A DNA stretch of 64,000 nucleotides, from assembly GCF_030372765.1 (NCBI RefSeq), contig NZ_JAUCMW010000013.1:62001-126000 (forward strand), in the 5' to 3' direction. The number at the start of each line of letters is the position of its first letter. Positions within the stretch are counted from its first letter, which is position 1. The notes beneath the pieces were generated by a model that did no database searches, had not been told where the DNA came from, and saw only the letters and a list, made by a program, of their open reading frames with translations. Shown one piece after another: positions 35,897 to 44,873 of this stretch. The DNA is from Labilibaculum sp. K2S (GTDB lineage: Bacteria; Bacteroidota; Bacteroidia; Bacteroidales; Marinifilaceae). The translations under genes were made by a program, and so were the position numbers.

Positions 35897-37270
35897 ATGC
35901 GGATTAAGGATTATAAAAATATTTACTTTATTGGGATTGGTGGAATTGGAATGAGTGCTATAGCCCGCTATTTTAATTCCATTGGTAAGAATGTGTTTGG
36001 GTATGATCGAATGCCCACTCAGCTTACTGCCGAATTAACTGCGGAAGGTATTGGTATTGCTTTTCAGGAAGGTGTCGATCAAATTCCAACAAGTTATCAA
36101 TCTCAGAAGGATACTTTAGTTGTATACACGCCTGCCATTCCTGAAAATCATCCTCAATTGATTTATTTTCAGCAGCAACAATTTAAAATTATGAAGCGAT
36201 CGCAGGTTCTGGGTTTGCTTTCTGATAATTTGAATGGTATAGGCATTGCGGGAACCCACGGTAAAACTACGGTTTCAACGATCACAGCGCATATTTTTAA
36301 AACATCAGCTTTAGATTGTAATGCTTTTTTAGGAGGAATTTCCCGCAACTATCAGTCTAATCTTTTACTGTCAAAAATCAGTCCTTGGATGATTCTTGAG
36401 GCTGATGAGTTTGATCGTTCATTTCTTCAATTGCATCCACAGTTGGCAGTAATTACCTCAATGGATGCTGATCATTTGGATATTTACGGCGATAAAAATG
36501 AATTGGAAAAGAGCTTTCAGGCTTTTGTTCATCAAATAAAGGAGGGGGGAATTCTTGTTCATAAAAAAGGATTGGTTCTCACTCATGAGAAACTTTCGGC
36601 TTATACTTATTCATTGCACGGGAAAGCAGATTTTTATGCTGAGAACATCAAATTAGTGGAAGGATTTTACCAATTTGATTTGGTGTATCCGGAGGGGAAA
36701 ATTAAAGATTTATTGTTTTCCTATCCAGGGAAAATTAATGTTGAAAATGCAATTGCAGCATCAGCTATGGCTCTGCTTTGCGGTGTTGAAGCTGATGAGT
36801 TGAGAAAAGCTCTTTCAACTTTTAAAGGTGTTAGAAGAAGGTTTGATTATCAAATCAGAAATGAAAAAATTGTTTTTATTGATGATTATGCACATCACCC
36901 AAAAGAGTTGTGGGAGAGTATATCATCAGTAAGGGAATTGTATCCTGAAAAGAAAATAACAGGAATATTTCAACCTCATTTATATTCACGAACAAGAGAT
37001 TTTGCAGAAGGTTTTGCTGCAAGTTTAAATCTTTTAGATGAAGTCATTCTTTTGGATATTTATCCAGCCAGAGAATTGCCAATGGAAGGGGTTAGTTCTG
37101 AAATTATTTTGAAAAACCTGAAGGTGCCAGCTAAATTATGTAGTAAAGGCGATTTGATAGAGTTACTTAGAGAGAAAGACTTTGAAGTTTTACTAACTTT
37201 AGGTGCAGGCGATATCGACAAGTTGGTCGAGCCGATTAAAAATTTAATTAGCGGGCGATTGGAATGCTAA
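35897..37270 (+). CDS. murC: UDP-MurNAc:L-alanine ligase
   Basis: A 457-residue Mur ligase. It begins with the MurC Rossmann motif YFIGIGGIGMSAIARYF; the ATP loop is GIAGTHGKTT; MDADHLDIYGD and FIDDYAHHPKEL are MurC hallmarks, and FQPHLYSRTRDFAEGFA follows. It adds L-alanine to UDP-MurNAc, the first peptide step. In this cluster it lies between murG and ftsQ, and its end overlaps ftsQ by 7 nt. Confidence 0.96.
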   Translation: MRIKDYKNIYFIGIGGIGMSAIARYFNSIGKNVFGYDRMPTQLTAELTAEGIGIAFQEGVDQIPTSYQSQKDTLVVYTPAIPENHPQLIYFQQQQFKIMKRSQVLGLLSDNLNGIGIAGTHGKTTVSTITAHIFKTSALDCNAFLGGISRNYQSNLLLSKISPWMILEADEFDRSFLQLHPQLAVITSMDADHLDIYGDKNELEKSFQAFVHQIKEGGILVHKKGLVLTHEKLSAYTYSLHGKADFYAENIKLVEGFYQFDLVYPEGKIKDLLFSYPGKINVENAIAASAMALLCGVEADELRKALSTFKGVRRRFDYQIRNEKIVFIDDYAHHPKELWESISSVRELYPEKKITGIFQPHLYSRTRDFAEGFAASLNLLDEVILLDIYPARELPMEGVSSEIILKNLKVPAKLCSKGDLIELLREKDFEVLLTLGAGDIDKLVEPIKNLISGRLEC

Positions 37271-38004
37271 AAAAAATTGCAAACACATTAATTTGGGTAT
37301 TCTTATTAGGATACTTAATTGTAGTTTTTTCCTTTGCTAATGGCAAAGTGGATAAACTGGTGTTTTCTGGTACACTGGTAAATGTGGTTGATAGTGTGAA
37401 AAGAGGTTTTGTAAGCAATTCTGATGTTGAAAGAATCATTAAGAAAAAATATCCGGGAGTGGTAGGGACTACTATTTCCGAAGTTAATAAGGAAGTATTG
37501 GAGGAACTTATAGACAAGATTCCTTATGTGAAAAAATCGGAAGTGTACAATTCACTTTCCGGAAAATTAATTGTTGAGATTAAACAACGCAATCCAATTG
37601 TGCGGATTTTATCGGGGAATGGATATTATATTGATGCTGATGGAGAGAAAATGCCCTTGTCTGCAAATTTTACATCAAGGGTTTTGGTGGTTTCAGGGGC
37701 AGTAAATGATCAGTTGATAAAAGAAGAACTGTTTGAGTTGGTAAAATTTATTACAAATGATGAATTTTGGAAATCGCAGATCACGCAAATTGATGTAGAC
37801 AGAAACAAGGAGTATACTTTAATTCCTCGTGTTGGAGCTCATAAAATTGAATTGGGGAGTATTGAAAACTACGAACAGAAATTTCAAAAATTGAGTGCTT
37901 TGTATACCAAAGGATTTTCAAAAAAAGGTTGGAATACATATAGTAAAATCAATTTGAAGTATAAGAATCAGGTAGTTTGCACAAAAAAGAATTTAAATGA
38001 CTAG
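37264..38004 (+). CDS. ftsQ: FtsQ-like division protein
   Basis: A 246-residue bitopic protein: short cytoplasmic N-terminus, transmembrane helix (LIWVFLLGYLIVVFSFA), then a POTRA-like domain (VKRGFVSNSDVERIIKKKYPG, VNKEVLEELIDKIPYVKKSEVY) and a beta domain (VEIKQRNPIVRIL, YIDADGEKMPLS). It fits the FtsQ/DivIB fold, which recruits FtsL and FtsB homologues in the periplasm. It overlaps murC by 7 nt and ftsA by 8 nt, indicating tight coupling. Confidence 0.88.
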   Translation: MLKKIANTLIWVFLLGYLIVVFSFANGKVDKLVFSGTLVNVVDSVKRGFVSNSDVERIIKKKYPGVVGTTISEVNKEVLEELIDKIPYVKKSEVYNSLSGKLIVEIKQRNPIVRILSGNGYYIDADGEKMPLSANFTSRVLVVSGAVNDQLIKEELFELVKFITNDEFWKSQITQIDVDRNKEYTLIPRVGAHKIELGSIENYEQKFQKLSALYTKGFSKKGWNTYSKINLKYKNQVVCTKKNLND

Positions 38005-39259
38005 TAAGAATAATATCATCGCAGCTATCGACATTGGCACAACTAAAATTGTGGCCATAATGGGGGAAGTAGACTCCGATGGAAGGTTGCGGATTATCGG
38101 TATGGAAAAAACCGTATCGAGAGGGGTTAAGAGGGGAGTGATTCATAGTATTGAAGATACAATTGGTGCTATACGTGAGGTAGTTGATCGATTGACGGAG
38201 AAAACAAACAAAGATATTTATACAGTTTATGTAGGTATTGCGGGACAACATATACGGAGCATAAAGAACCGACAGTTTAAATACATTCAAAATGGAATTG
38301 GTGAAATCACTAAATTGGATGTTGAAGAAATAATAAATGAGAATTTTAGGATTCCAATCGAAGTTGGCGAACAAATACTGCATGTGATTCCGCAGGATTA
38401 CGTTGTTGACAAGGAGGCAGGCATTCGGAATCCAATAGGAATGGCCGGACGAAGGTTAGATGGGAATTTCAATATTATAATTGGAAGAACTGCATCTGCA
38501 CGTAATATTGAGAAATGCGTGAAGGAAGTTGGATTGGAGATTGAGGAATTGGTTTTGGAACCTTTAGCTTCTTCGTTGGCAGTATTAAGCGATGAAGAAA
38601 AAGAGGCTGGAGTCGTTTTGGTTGATATTGGTGGAGGAACTACGGATATTACAGTTTATTTTGATGGCATACTAAGGCATACAGCAGTAATTCCTTTTGG
38701 CGGCGATATTGTTACCCGCGACATAAAGGAAGGTTGCTCGGTACTTATAAAACAAGCCGAAGCCTTAAAAATTCAGTTTGGAGAAGCTGTTGCTGATTTG
38801 GTAGATGAAGAAAAAGTTGTTACCATACCAAGTGTTGGAGGTTGGGATCCAAAGGAAATTTCTTTTAAAACCTTGGCTCATATCATTCAATGCCGAATGG
38901 AGGAGATTATAGACAGTGTTAAATTCCAAATTGAAATTACAGGACTGCACGATAAAATTGGTGCTGGAATCGTATTGACTGGTGGAGGCGCATTGCTGAC
39001 GAATCTTGATGTGCTGACACAAAAACAAACCGGAATAGATGTTCGCATAGGCTATCCCGGAGCATCATCTAAAATTATTTTGGATGAAACCTTAAATCAG
39101 CCAATTTATGCAACTGGAATCGGATTGATGCTAAAAGGTTTGAATAAACCTGGTAAGAAAACTCCAAATCAGAGCACAGACAAAAGTAAAACAGGCAAAA
39201 AGAAAGGATTACAGAAATTTTTTAGTGCTTTGTTTGATACTGATGATTTAAAAATGTAA
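37997..39259 (+). CDS. ftsA: Cell division protein FtsA
   Basis: A 420-residue actin-like ATPase. Phosphate-1 motif is AAIDIGTTKIVAIMGEV, phosphate-2 is VVLVDIGGGTTDITVY and the adenosine motif is GIVLTGGGALL. The C-terminal 22 residues (KKKGLQKFFSALFDTDD) form a basic amphipathic helix, the membrane-targeting sequence that tethers FtsZ. It follows ftsQ with an 8-nt overlap and precedes two ftsZ genes. No anomalies apart from the notable similarity of its tail to that of FtsZ1. Confidence 0.96.
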   Translation: MTSKNNIIAAIDIGTTKIVAIMGEVDSDGRLRIIGMEKTVSRGVKRGVIHSIEDTIGAIREVVDRLTEKTNKDIYTVYVGIAGQHIRSIKNRQFKYIQNGIGEITKLDVEEIINENFRIPIEVGEQILHVIPQDYVVDKEAGIRNPIGMAGRRLDGNFNIIIGRTASARNIEKCVKEVGLEIEELVLEPLASSLAVLSDEEKEAGVVLVDIGGGTTDITVYFDGILRHTAVIPFGGDIVTRDIKEGCSVLIKQAEALKIQFGEAVADLVDEEKVVTIPSVGGWDPKEISFKTLAHIIQCRMEEIIDSVKFQIEITGLHDKIGAGIVLTGGGALLTNLDVLTQKQTGIDVRIGYPGASSKIILDETLNQPIYATGIGLMLKGLNKPGKKTPNQSTDKSKTGKKKGLQKFFSALFDTDDLKM

Positions 39260-39292
39260 ATAAAATATTGTAACCCTAATACTTGTGACATC

Positions 39293-40603
39293 ATGATTGA
39301 CGAATTGTTACCGGTTGATTTTGAACCTAAAGAGAAATCGATTATAAAAGTGATTGGTGTGGGTGGCGGTGGAAGTAACGCTGTTAATCACATGTTAAAA
39401 GAAGGAATCACTGGGGTCGATTTTGTAATATGTAATACTGATTCTCAGGCTTTGGAAAACAGTCAAGTGCCGATTAAGGTACAGCTTGGTAAATCACTTA
39501 CCGAGGGTAGAGGGGCTGGAAACAAACCGGAAAGAGGCCGGGAATCTGCACTTGAAAGTATTGATGATATCAATAAAGTTTTAAGTGAGAAGACCAAAAT
39601 GATATTTGTGACTGCCGGCATGGGAGGTGGAACCGGTACAGGTGCAGCTCCTATTATTGCAGAAACAGCCAGAAAACAAGGAGTCTTAACTGTTGGTATT
39701 GTTACGATCCCATTTCGATTTGAAGGGAAACGAAGAATTGAGCAGGCGATGGAAGGAATTGCCAATCTGGAAAAACATGTGGATGCACTTCTAATCATCA
39801 ATAACGAAAAGTTGAGGATGATGTATGGTGATTTAAAACTATCGGATGCTTTTGCAAAGGCTGATGATGTTTTATCTATTGCAGCCAAAAGTATTGCCGA
39901 AATAATTACTGTTCATGGTTATGTGAATGTTGATTTTGCCGATGTGGAAACTGTGATGAGGGATAGTGGTGTAGCCGTAATGGGATCGGCTTCTGCTTCA
40001 GGGGAAGACAGAGCACTTCGTGCTATTGAGGAGGCGCTTACATCTCCGTTATTGAATAGTAATAATATTTGCGGAGCAAGAAATATCTTATTAAATATTA
40101 TCTCGGGTAAAGATGAGGTGACCATGCAGGAGGTTAGTGTGATTACCGATTACGTTCACGATGTAGTGGGCGATGAAGTGTGTATTATCTGGGGAAATGG
40201 TAATAGTGATAGATTGGATGATGAGTTAAGCGTTACAATTATTGCTACCGGGTTTTCCGAAAGTCCAATTCCTGAATTGAGTATAGAACCTCGGAAATCA
40301 GTTCAAAATGAAGTTCCTAAATTGGAGCTGATTATTGAGAATCCAGCCGAAGCTGAGGAGATTGCTGCAATGAAGAAACGGGAGGAGAGGCAACGAAGAG
40401 AAGAGTTAATGAGAAAACGCTCGGATGAAGACAGTGAGGAGTATGAGGTAGCAGAAGAGAAAAAAGCGCCTGTAACTAAAAGCAAGGAACCTGTCGAAGT
40501 TGAGGAAGAAATAGGAGAAGAGGAACATAAGAAAGGCAGCCTTGACAATTGGTTTAAAGATAAGTTTACACAGATTTTTGATAATAATGATTCTTCGATG
40601 TAG
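39293..40603 (+). CDS. ftsZ: Cell division protein FtsZ, first tandem copy (atypical tail)
   Basis: A 436-residue tubulin-like GTPase. The core is intact: VGGGGSNAVNHML at the N-terminus, the GTP loop GMGGGTGTGAAP, IPFRFEGKRRIEQA, and the T7 synergy loop NVDFADVETVM, so polymerisation and GTPase activity are expected. After about residue 350 there is a charged linker rich in Glu, Lys and Arg. It ends KKGSLDNWFKDKFTQIFDN, without the usual (D/E)-x-P-A-Y/F-(L/K)-R-(R/K) type peptide that binds FtsA. The ending is amphipathic and resembles the FtsA tail encoded just upstream. Two tandem ftsZ genes are unusual for Bacteroidota; this one is probably the specialised copy. Confidence 0.93.
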   Translation: MIDELLPVDFEPKEKSIIKVIGVGGGGSNAVNHMLKEGITGVDFVICNTDSQALENSQVPIKVQLGKSLTEGRGAGNKPERGRESALESIDDINKVLSEKTKMIFVTAGMGGGTGTGAAPIIAETARKQGVLTVGIVTIPFRFEGKRRIEQAMEGIANLEKHVDALLIINNEKLRMMYGDLKLSDAFAKADDVLSIAAKSIAEIITVHGYVNVDFADVETVMRDSGVAVMGSASASGEDRALRAIEEALTSPLLNSNNICGARNILLNIISGKDEVTMQEVSVITDYVHDVVGDEVCIIWGNGNSDRLDDELSVTIIATGFSESPIPELSIEPRKSVQNEVPKLELIIENPAEAEEIAAMKKREERQRREELMRKRSDEDSEEYEVAEEKKAPVTKSKEPVEVEEEIGEEEHKKGSLDNWFKDKFTQIFDNNDSSM

Positions 40604-40648
40604 CGTTTTATGTAACGTGAAATTATAAAGAGATAATTTTAGATATTA

Positions 40649-41887
40649 ATGACTGAGGATTTAATTGATTTTAGTTTACAGGAAACTGAATCATCGATTA
40701 TAAAAGTAATTGGTGTTGGTGGTGGTGGCGGTAACGCTGTAAATTATATGTATAAGCAAGGCATAAAAGATGTGGATTTTGTCATTTGCAATACTGATGC
40801 CCAAGCTCTTGAAACGAGTGAAATTCCTGTAAAAATTCAGTTGGGTGAATCATTGACTGAAGGTCGTGGTGCAGGGAATAAACCCGAACGGGGTGAGCAA
40901 TCCGCGATTGAGAATTTAGAAGATATAATTGAGGTGCTGGCTGATAATACCAAAATGGTTTTTATAACTGCTGGTATGGGGGGCGGAACCGGTACAGGTG
41001 CAGCTCCTGTTATCGCGAAAGCAGCCAAAGAAATGGGGATTTTAACAGTGGGTATTGTTACGATTCCATTTCGTTTTGAAGGACGCCAGCGCTTGCATCA
41101 AGCCATTGAAGGAATCAATAAATTAAAAGAGAATGTTGATTCGCTTTTGGTGATAAACAATGAAAAGCTAAGCGAAATTTATGGTGATTTAAAGCTGTCA
41201 ACAGCCTTTTCGAAGGCAGATGATGTGTTGGCTACCGCGGCTAAAGGAATTGCAGAAATTATAACGCTTCACGGTTATATCAATGTAGATTTTGAAGATG
41301 TAAAAACAGTAATGACAAACAGTGGGGTGGCAGTAATGGGATCTGCTTCGGCCGAGGGTGAGGATCGTGCTGTTACTGCCATTCGAGAGGCTCTTACGTC
41401 ACCATTGTTGAACAGCAATGATGTAAGAGGCGCTCGAAATATTCTCTTAAATATTAGTTCCGGTCAGGAAGAAGTAACCATGGATGAGGTGGGACAAATA
41501 ACCGACTACGTTCAGGAAGCTGTTGGCGATAGTGCTACCATTATTTGGGGAACAGGTCAGGATCTGGCATTGGGAAACAAGGTATCGGTTACAATCATAG
41601 CAACGGGTTTCGACAACGGCTTAATACCAGAGGAGAAGGCAATTCCAAAAGTTGCATCTTTTCAGGCTGGCAGAGGACGTACCAGTGCTGCCGATCAGAT
41701 AAAAAATATTTTGGAAGAAGAAGCGAATGAAAAATCGGAGGAAAATAAGTTAATTTTGACCGATTTGAGAGATGCCGAAATTGATGAAATTGAAAATATT
41801 CCTGCTTACAAGCGAAAACTGAAGAATATAGACAACCAGAAATTTCAATCGGGTAAGGTTATTCGCTTTACTTTAGACGAAGAGTAG
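40649..41887 (+). CDS. ftsZ: Cell division protein FtsZ, second tandem copy (canonical tail)
   Basis: A 412-residue FtsZ, closely related to the gene 45 nt upstream. GTP loop GMGGGTGTGAAP and T7 loop NVDFEDVKTVM are intact. Its linker is shorter, and the end carries IPAYKRKLKN and then VIRFTLDEE. This resembles the conserved FtsZ tail of the phylum, such as a P-(A/T)-Y-(M/K/L)-R motif, that contacts FtsA. It is therefore the likely main Z-ring subunit. The gene is preceded by AAGAGATAA about 20 nt before the ATG and followed after 42 nt by a YqeY-family gene. Confidence 0.94.
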   Translation: MTEDLIDFSLQETESSIIKVIGVGGGGGNAVNYMYKQGIKDVDFVICNTDAQALETSEIPVKIQLGESLTEGRGAGNKPERGEQSAIENLEDIIEVLADNTKMVFITAGMGGGTGTGAAPVIAKAAKEMGILTVGIVTIPFRFEGRQRLHQAIEGINKLKENVDSLLVINNEKLSEIYGDLKLSTAFSKADDVLATAAKGIAEIITLHGYINVDFEDVKTVMTNSGVAVMGSASAEGEDRAVTAIREALTSPLLNSNDVRGARNILLNISSGQEEVTMDEVGQITDYVQEAVGDSATIIWGTGQDLALGNKVSVTIIATGFDNGLIPEEKAIPKVASFQAGRGRTSAADQIKNILEEEANEKSEENKLILTDLRDAEIDEIENIPAYKRKLKNIDNQKFQSGKVIRFTLDEE

Positions 41888-41929
41888 TTCTACTGTTAGA
41901 ATCTTATAAAAACTAAAAAATACAGAACA

Positions 41930-42376
41930 ATGGGTTTATTAGAACAGATTAATTCAGATATAAAAACTGCCATGAAGGCGAAGGAAAGAGACAGATTAGA
42001 AGCTCTTCGAGCTGTAAAAACAGCCTTTACCATGGAAATGACAAAAACAGGAGCTGCTGATATCGATAATGATTCTGCGCTTAAAATCATTCAGCGGTTG
42101 GTGAAACAACGTAAAGATTCAGCCAGTACTTTCTCTGCTGGAGGACGTGAAGATTTAGCCGGAAAGGAACTTCTGGAATTAAGTTACTTAGAGGTTTATC
42201 TTCCTGCTCAATTGTCTGATGAAGATTTGACCGTTGCTGTTCAGGGAATTATCACTAAAACAGGAGCATCTTCTATGAAAGATATGGGGAAAATAATGGG
42301 ATTAGCTTCCAAAGAATTAACCGGTAAAGCTGATGGTAAAGCCATTGCTGATAAAGTTAAAGAGCTTTTATCCTAG
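41930..42376 (+). CDS. yqeY: GatB/YqeY domain protein
   Basis: A 148-residue protein of the YqeY family, the stand-alone form of the helical tail domain of GatB and glutaminyl-tRNA synthetase. Signatures are RDRLEALRAVKTAF, LVKQRKDSASTF, YLEVYLPAQLSDEDL and DMGKIMGLASKELTGKADGK. A tRNA-related role is suggested by homology, but its biochemical function is not established. It commonly trails ftsZ in Bacteroidota dcw clusters. A strong terminator follows. Confidence 0.93.
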   Translation: MGLLEQINSDIKTAMKAKERDRLEALRAVKTAFTMEMTKTGAADIDNDSALKIIQRLVKQRKDSASTFSAGGREDLAGKELLELSYLEVYLPAQLSDEDLTVAVQGIITKTGASSMKDMGKIMGLASKELTGKADGKAIADKVKELLS

Positions 42377-42393
42377 CTTTCAATAAGGAATTT

Positions 42394-42428
42394 AAGAGGT
42401 GCTGCATTTGCAGCATCTCTTTTTTTAT
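42394..42428 (+). terminator. Terminator closing the dcw cluster
   Basis: AAGAGGTGCTGC-ATTT-GCAGCATCTCTT (42394-42421) followed by a T-run, 18 nt after the yqeY stop. Confidence 0.93.
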
Positions 42429-42446
42429 GGGTAAACTTGAATGCAC

Positions 42447-42483
42447 AAAAAAGCGGGATGATAATTTATCATCCCGCTTTTTA
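42447..42483. terminator. Bidirectional terminator, mainly for the PpiD-like gene
   Basis: GCGGGATGATA-AATT-TATCATCCCGC, with A-run on the left and T-run on the right, lies between the convergent yqeY and PpiD-like genes and can act on either strand. Confidence 0.92.
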
Positions 42484-42497
42484 ATGAGTTTTACTCT

Positions 42498-44621
42498 CTA
42501 ATAAAACTTGTATCTTTTATCAAGAACATTTGCATTTTCTTTCAATGCCTGAAATGCCTGATAGTTTGTTCTGTATTGATATCCTTGCTCTAATCTTGAT
42601 TTAAAAGCTTGAACGGTAACATCAGAAACTTCATCGCTGTTTTCGTTAGTAATAGCAAGCATGTAAACACCTTGATTGCCTTTTATAGGAGATGAAATTT
42701 CACCTTTATCGAGCATTGAAGCTGTACTTATTACTTTAGGCTCAATTCCTGCACCAGGAATCTGGAACGATTGGAAGCTGATACCTGTTGCAGTTTTAAC
42801 TTCTAAGTTTTCCTTTTGTGCTACAGAAAGCAAACTTTGAGATCCTGCACTGCTCTTTGTCATCTCAGCAATAATTAGTTCAGCTTTTTTATCTTTTCTG
42901 ATCGCTCTCTTAATTTCTGAAACCTTTTCTTGAATAGATGCAATTCCTTCTTCTTTTATATCAGAAAGGATAGCAACAACAAACTTGTTCCCAAATTCGA
43001 AAACTGCAGAGTTATCATTATTCAATAAAATACTCTCCATATTATCGGTGTTGTAGGCAGCTCTAACAAGATCTCTTGAATTTTCCAGTCCGGGGATCAA
43101 TTTAGTTTCTCTTTTAAGATTTGCTGTTCTACGACTCAAACCTTCAGCAGTAATTGCTTTCTCGAATGCATCTTTGTTAAGATTGTTTCCTGCAAAAGTA
43201 CGAGCCTTAGCATAAGCCACCTGAATTGTTTTCTGACTGGCTTCAACCTTACGGTCAACAATAGCAAGTTGAACTTTCTTCACTGCTTTACTCATATTGG
43301 TAACCTGAATAACATGAGCTCCAAATTGAGTTAAAACAACTTTTACTTCATCCTTTTTCGAAGAGAAAGCGGCATCGTTGAATGGCTGAACCATTTTTCC
43401 TTGAGTAAACCATCCTAGGTCACCACCATTAACGGCAGAACCTTGATCTGATGAATTTTCTTTTGCTAAACCAGCAAAGTCAGCTCCTTTAGCAAGTAAA
43501 ACTTTCAAACTGTCAGCTTTTGCTTCAGCACCTTTGTAATCTCCATTAATCGGACGGATTAGAATGTGACGGGCTTTTACTGAATCAGGAAGCATTTTTA
43601 CTTCATGCAACTTTGCCATCTTATACATTTCATTTTCGAAGTAAGGGCCAAATACATCACCTTTATTTGCAGAGAACGCGAATGAGTTAAGTTCAGTATT
43701 GGTGATTTCGTCTTGCTTGAAATAGTAAGTGTTAAAATCGCTGTCGCCATTCAATTCTACAAATTGAACGTCATTGTTTTCATTTGTGAAGTCTTCTTTC
43801 AAGTCAACAATCCATTTTTCAGTTGCTTTGTAATCTTCAGTAGAAGGTACAACGTCAAATGATACGTAATCAATCTTTCTTGATTCTGTTTGTTTGAACA
43901 GATCCTCGTGCTTGCTATAGTAATCTCTGATTTCAGATTCAGTTACATTAACAGTACTGTCAGGAATTAGATTGTAACTTTTCACTATGTAATTGAAATC
44001 TACTTTTTTACTTCCTTTAGTTGCCATGTCCTTAACCAATACATTTGGCATGTAGAGACCCTTTTGAACTAAGGTATTGTACTTGGCAAGATTTCTTTGC
44101 GTAATAATTGATTCTTCGATGTTTAACCAGTAAGCTTTTTGAGGAGTTCCGTTAGGAGCTGCAATTAATTTCTTAAGAGTTGCAACTACCTGATCCTTAT
44201 CAACCAATCCGTTTTCATTTTGAAATAACTGACGAATAGCAGGATCAATATTTCGACCTTGAACCATATCAAATAATTCCTCAGACGAAATAGAAATTCC
44301 CAACTCATCATATTCACGGTTCATTACAAATTCCTGAACCATCTGTTGCCAAACTTGCTCTCTTAAACGCTCAATCTGTTCCGATGGAATTGAGTTCTGT
44401 CCGGACATGAGTTTGTTAATCTCAAGACTATGATTGAATCGGTTTTGGAAATCACGAATGTTTACTGATTCCCCTGCAATTTCTGCCATCTCATTTCGTG
44501 AGTTTGCTAATAACGAACCACCTGATTTTAGAGCATCTCCAGCAATAAATGCAAGAAGAGCACCACCAATAATGATCCCTATAAAAACACCACGATTTCT
44601 TATTTTTTGTAATGTTGCCAT
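42498..44621 (-). CDS. PpiD/SurA-like peptidyl-prolyl isomerase and chaperone
   Basis: A 707-residue membrane-anchored periplasmic folding factor. Cytoplasmic MATLQKIRNRG precedes one transmembrane helix (VFIGIIIGGALLAFIAG). An N-terminal SurA_N-like helical region (about residues 35-230) follows. A PpiC-type parvulin domain near residues 345-450 carries KARHILIRP, LAKENSSDQGSAVNGGDLGWFTQG and FGAHVIQV. A second, degenerate C-terminal parvulin-like part is likely. It probably assists outer-membrane protein maturation. It is alone between a terminator and a 252-nt gap. Confidence 0.9.
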   Translation of the reverse strand: MATLQKIRNRGVFIGIIIGGALLAFIAGDALKSGGSLLANSRNEMAEIAGESVNIRDFQNRFNHSLEINKLMSGQNSIPSEQIERLREQVWQQMVQEFVMNREYDELGISISSEELFDMVQGRNIDPAIRQLFQNENGLVDKDQVVATLKKLIAAPNGTPQKAYWLNIEESIITQRNLAKYNTLVQKGLYMPNVLVKDMATKGSKKVDFNYIVKSYNLIPDSTVNVTESEIRDYYSKHEDLFKQTESRKIDYVSFDVVPSTEDYKATEKWIVDLKEDFTNENNDVQFVELNGDSDFNTYYFKQDEITNTELNSFAFSANKGDVFGPYFENEMYKMAKLHEVKMLPDSVKARHILIRPINGDYKGAEAKADSLKVLLAKGADFAGLAKENSSDQGSAVNGGDLGWFTQGKMVQPFNDAAFSSKKDEVKVVLTQFGAHVIQVTNMSKAVKKVQLAIVDRKVEASQKTIQVAYAKARTFAGNNLNKDAFEKAITAEGLSRRTANLKRETKLIPGLENSRDLVRAAYNTDNMESILLNNDNSAVFEFGNKFVVAILSDIKEEGIASIQEKVSEIKRAIRKDKKAELIIAEMTKSSAGSQSLLSVAQKENLEVKTATGISFQSFQIPGAGIEPKVISTASMLDKGEISSPIKGNQGVYMLAITNENSDEVSDVTVQAFKSRLEQGYQYRTNYQAFQALKENANVLDKRYKFY

Positions 44622-44873
44622 CGAAAAAGATTTAAATATTCTTAATTAGGCTACGAATATACAAAAAAATGGGAAATGATCACTTTTTATTGCAATTGGA
44701 TTACTCGCTTTTATAGTAAAATAAAAAGAGACTTGGCAGTAGTTATTTCTATCGTGAAGAATATTGACCTTATCCTACTTCCAATTGAGGATTCGGGTAT
44801 GCCCGGATATTTATTTTCGATATAAATAGAGCTGAATTTAATGTGGATAAGAAGATCGGGAATGAAGGATATT

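Noticed and set aside
39293-41887. Assembly duplication or broken single ftsZ
   Set aside because: Both reading frames are complete, with separate start signals, differing nucleotide sequence and distinct tails, so they are two genes.
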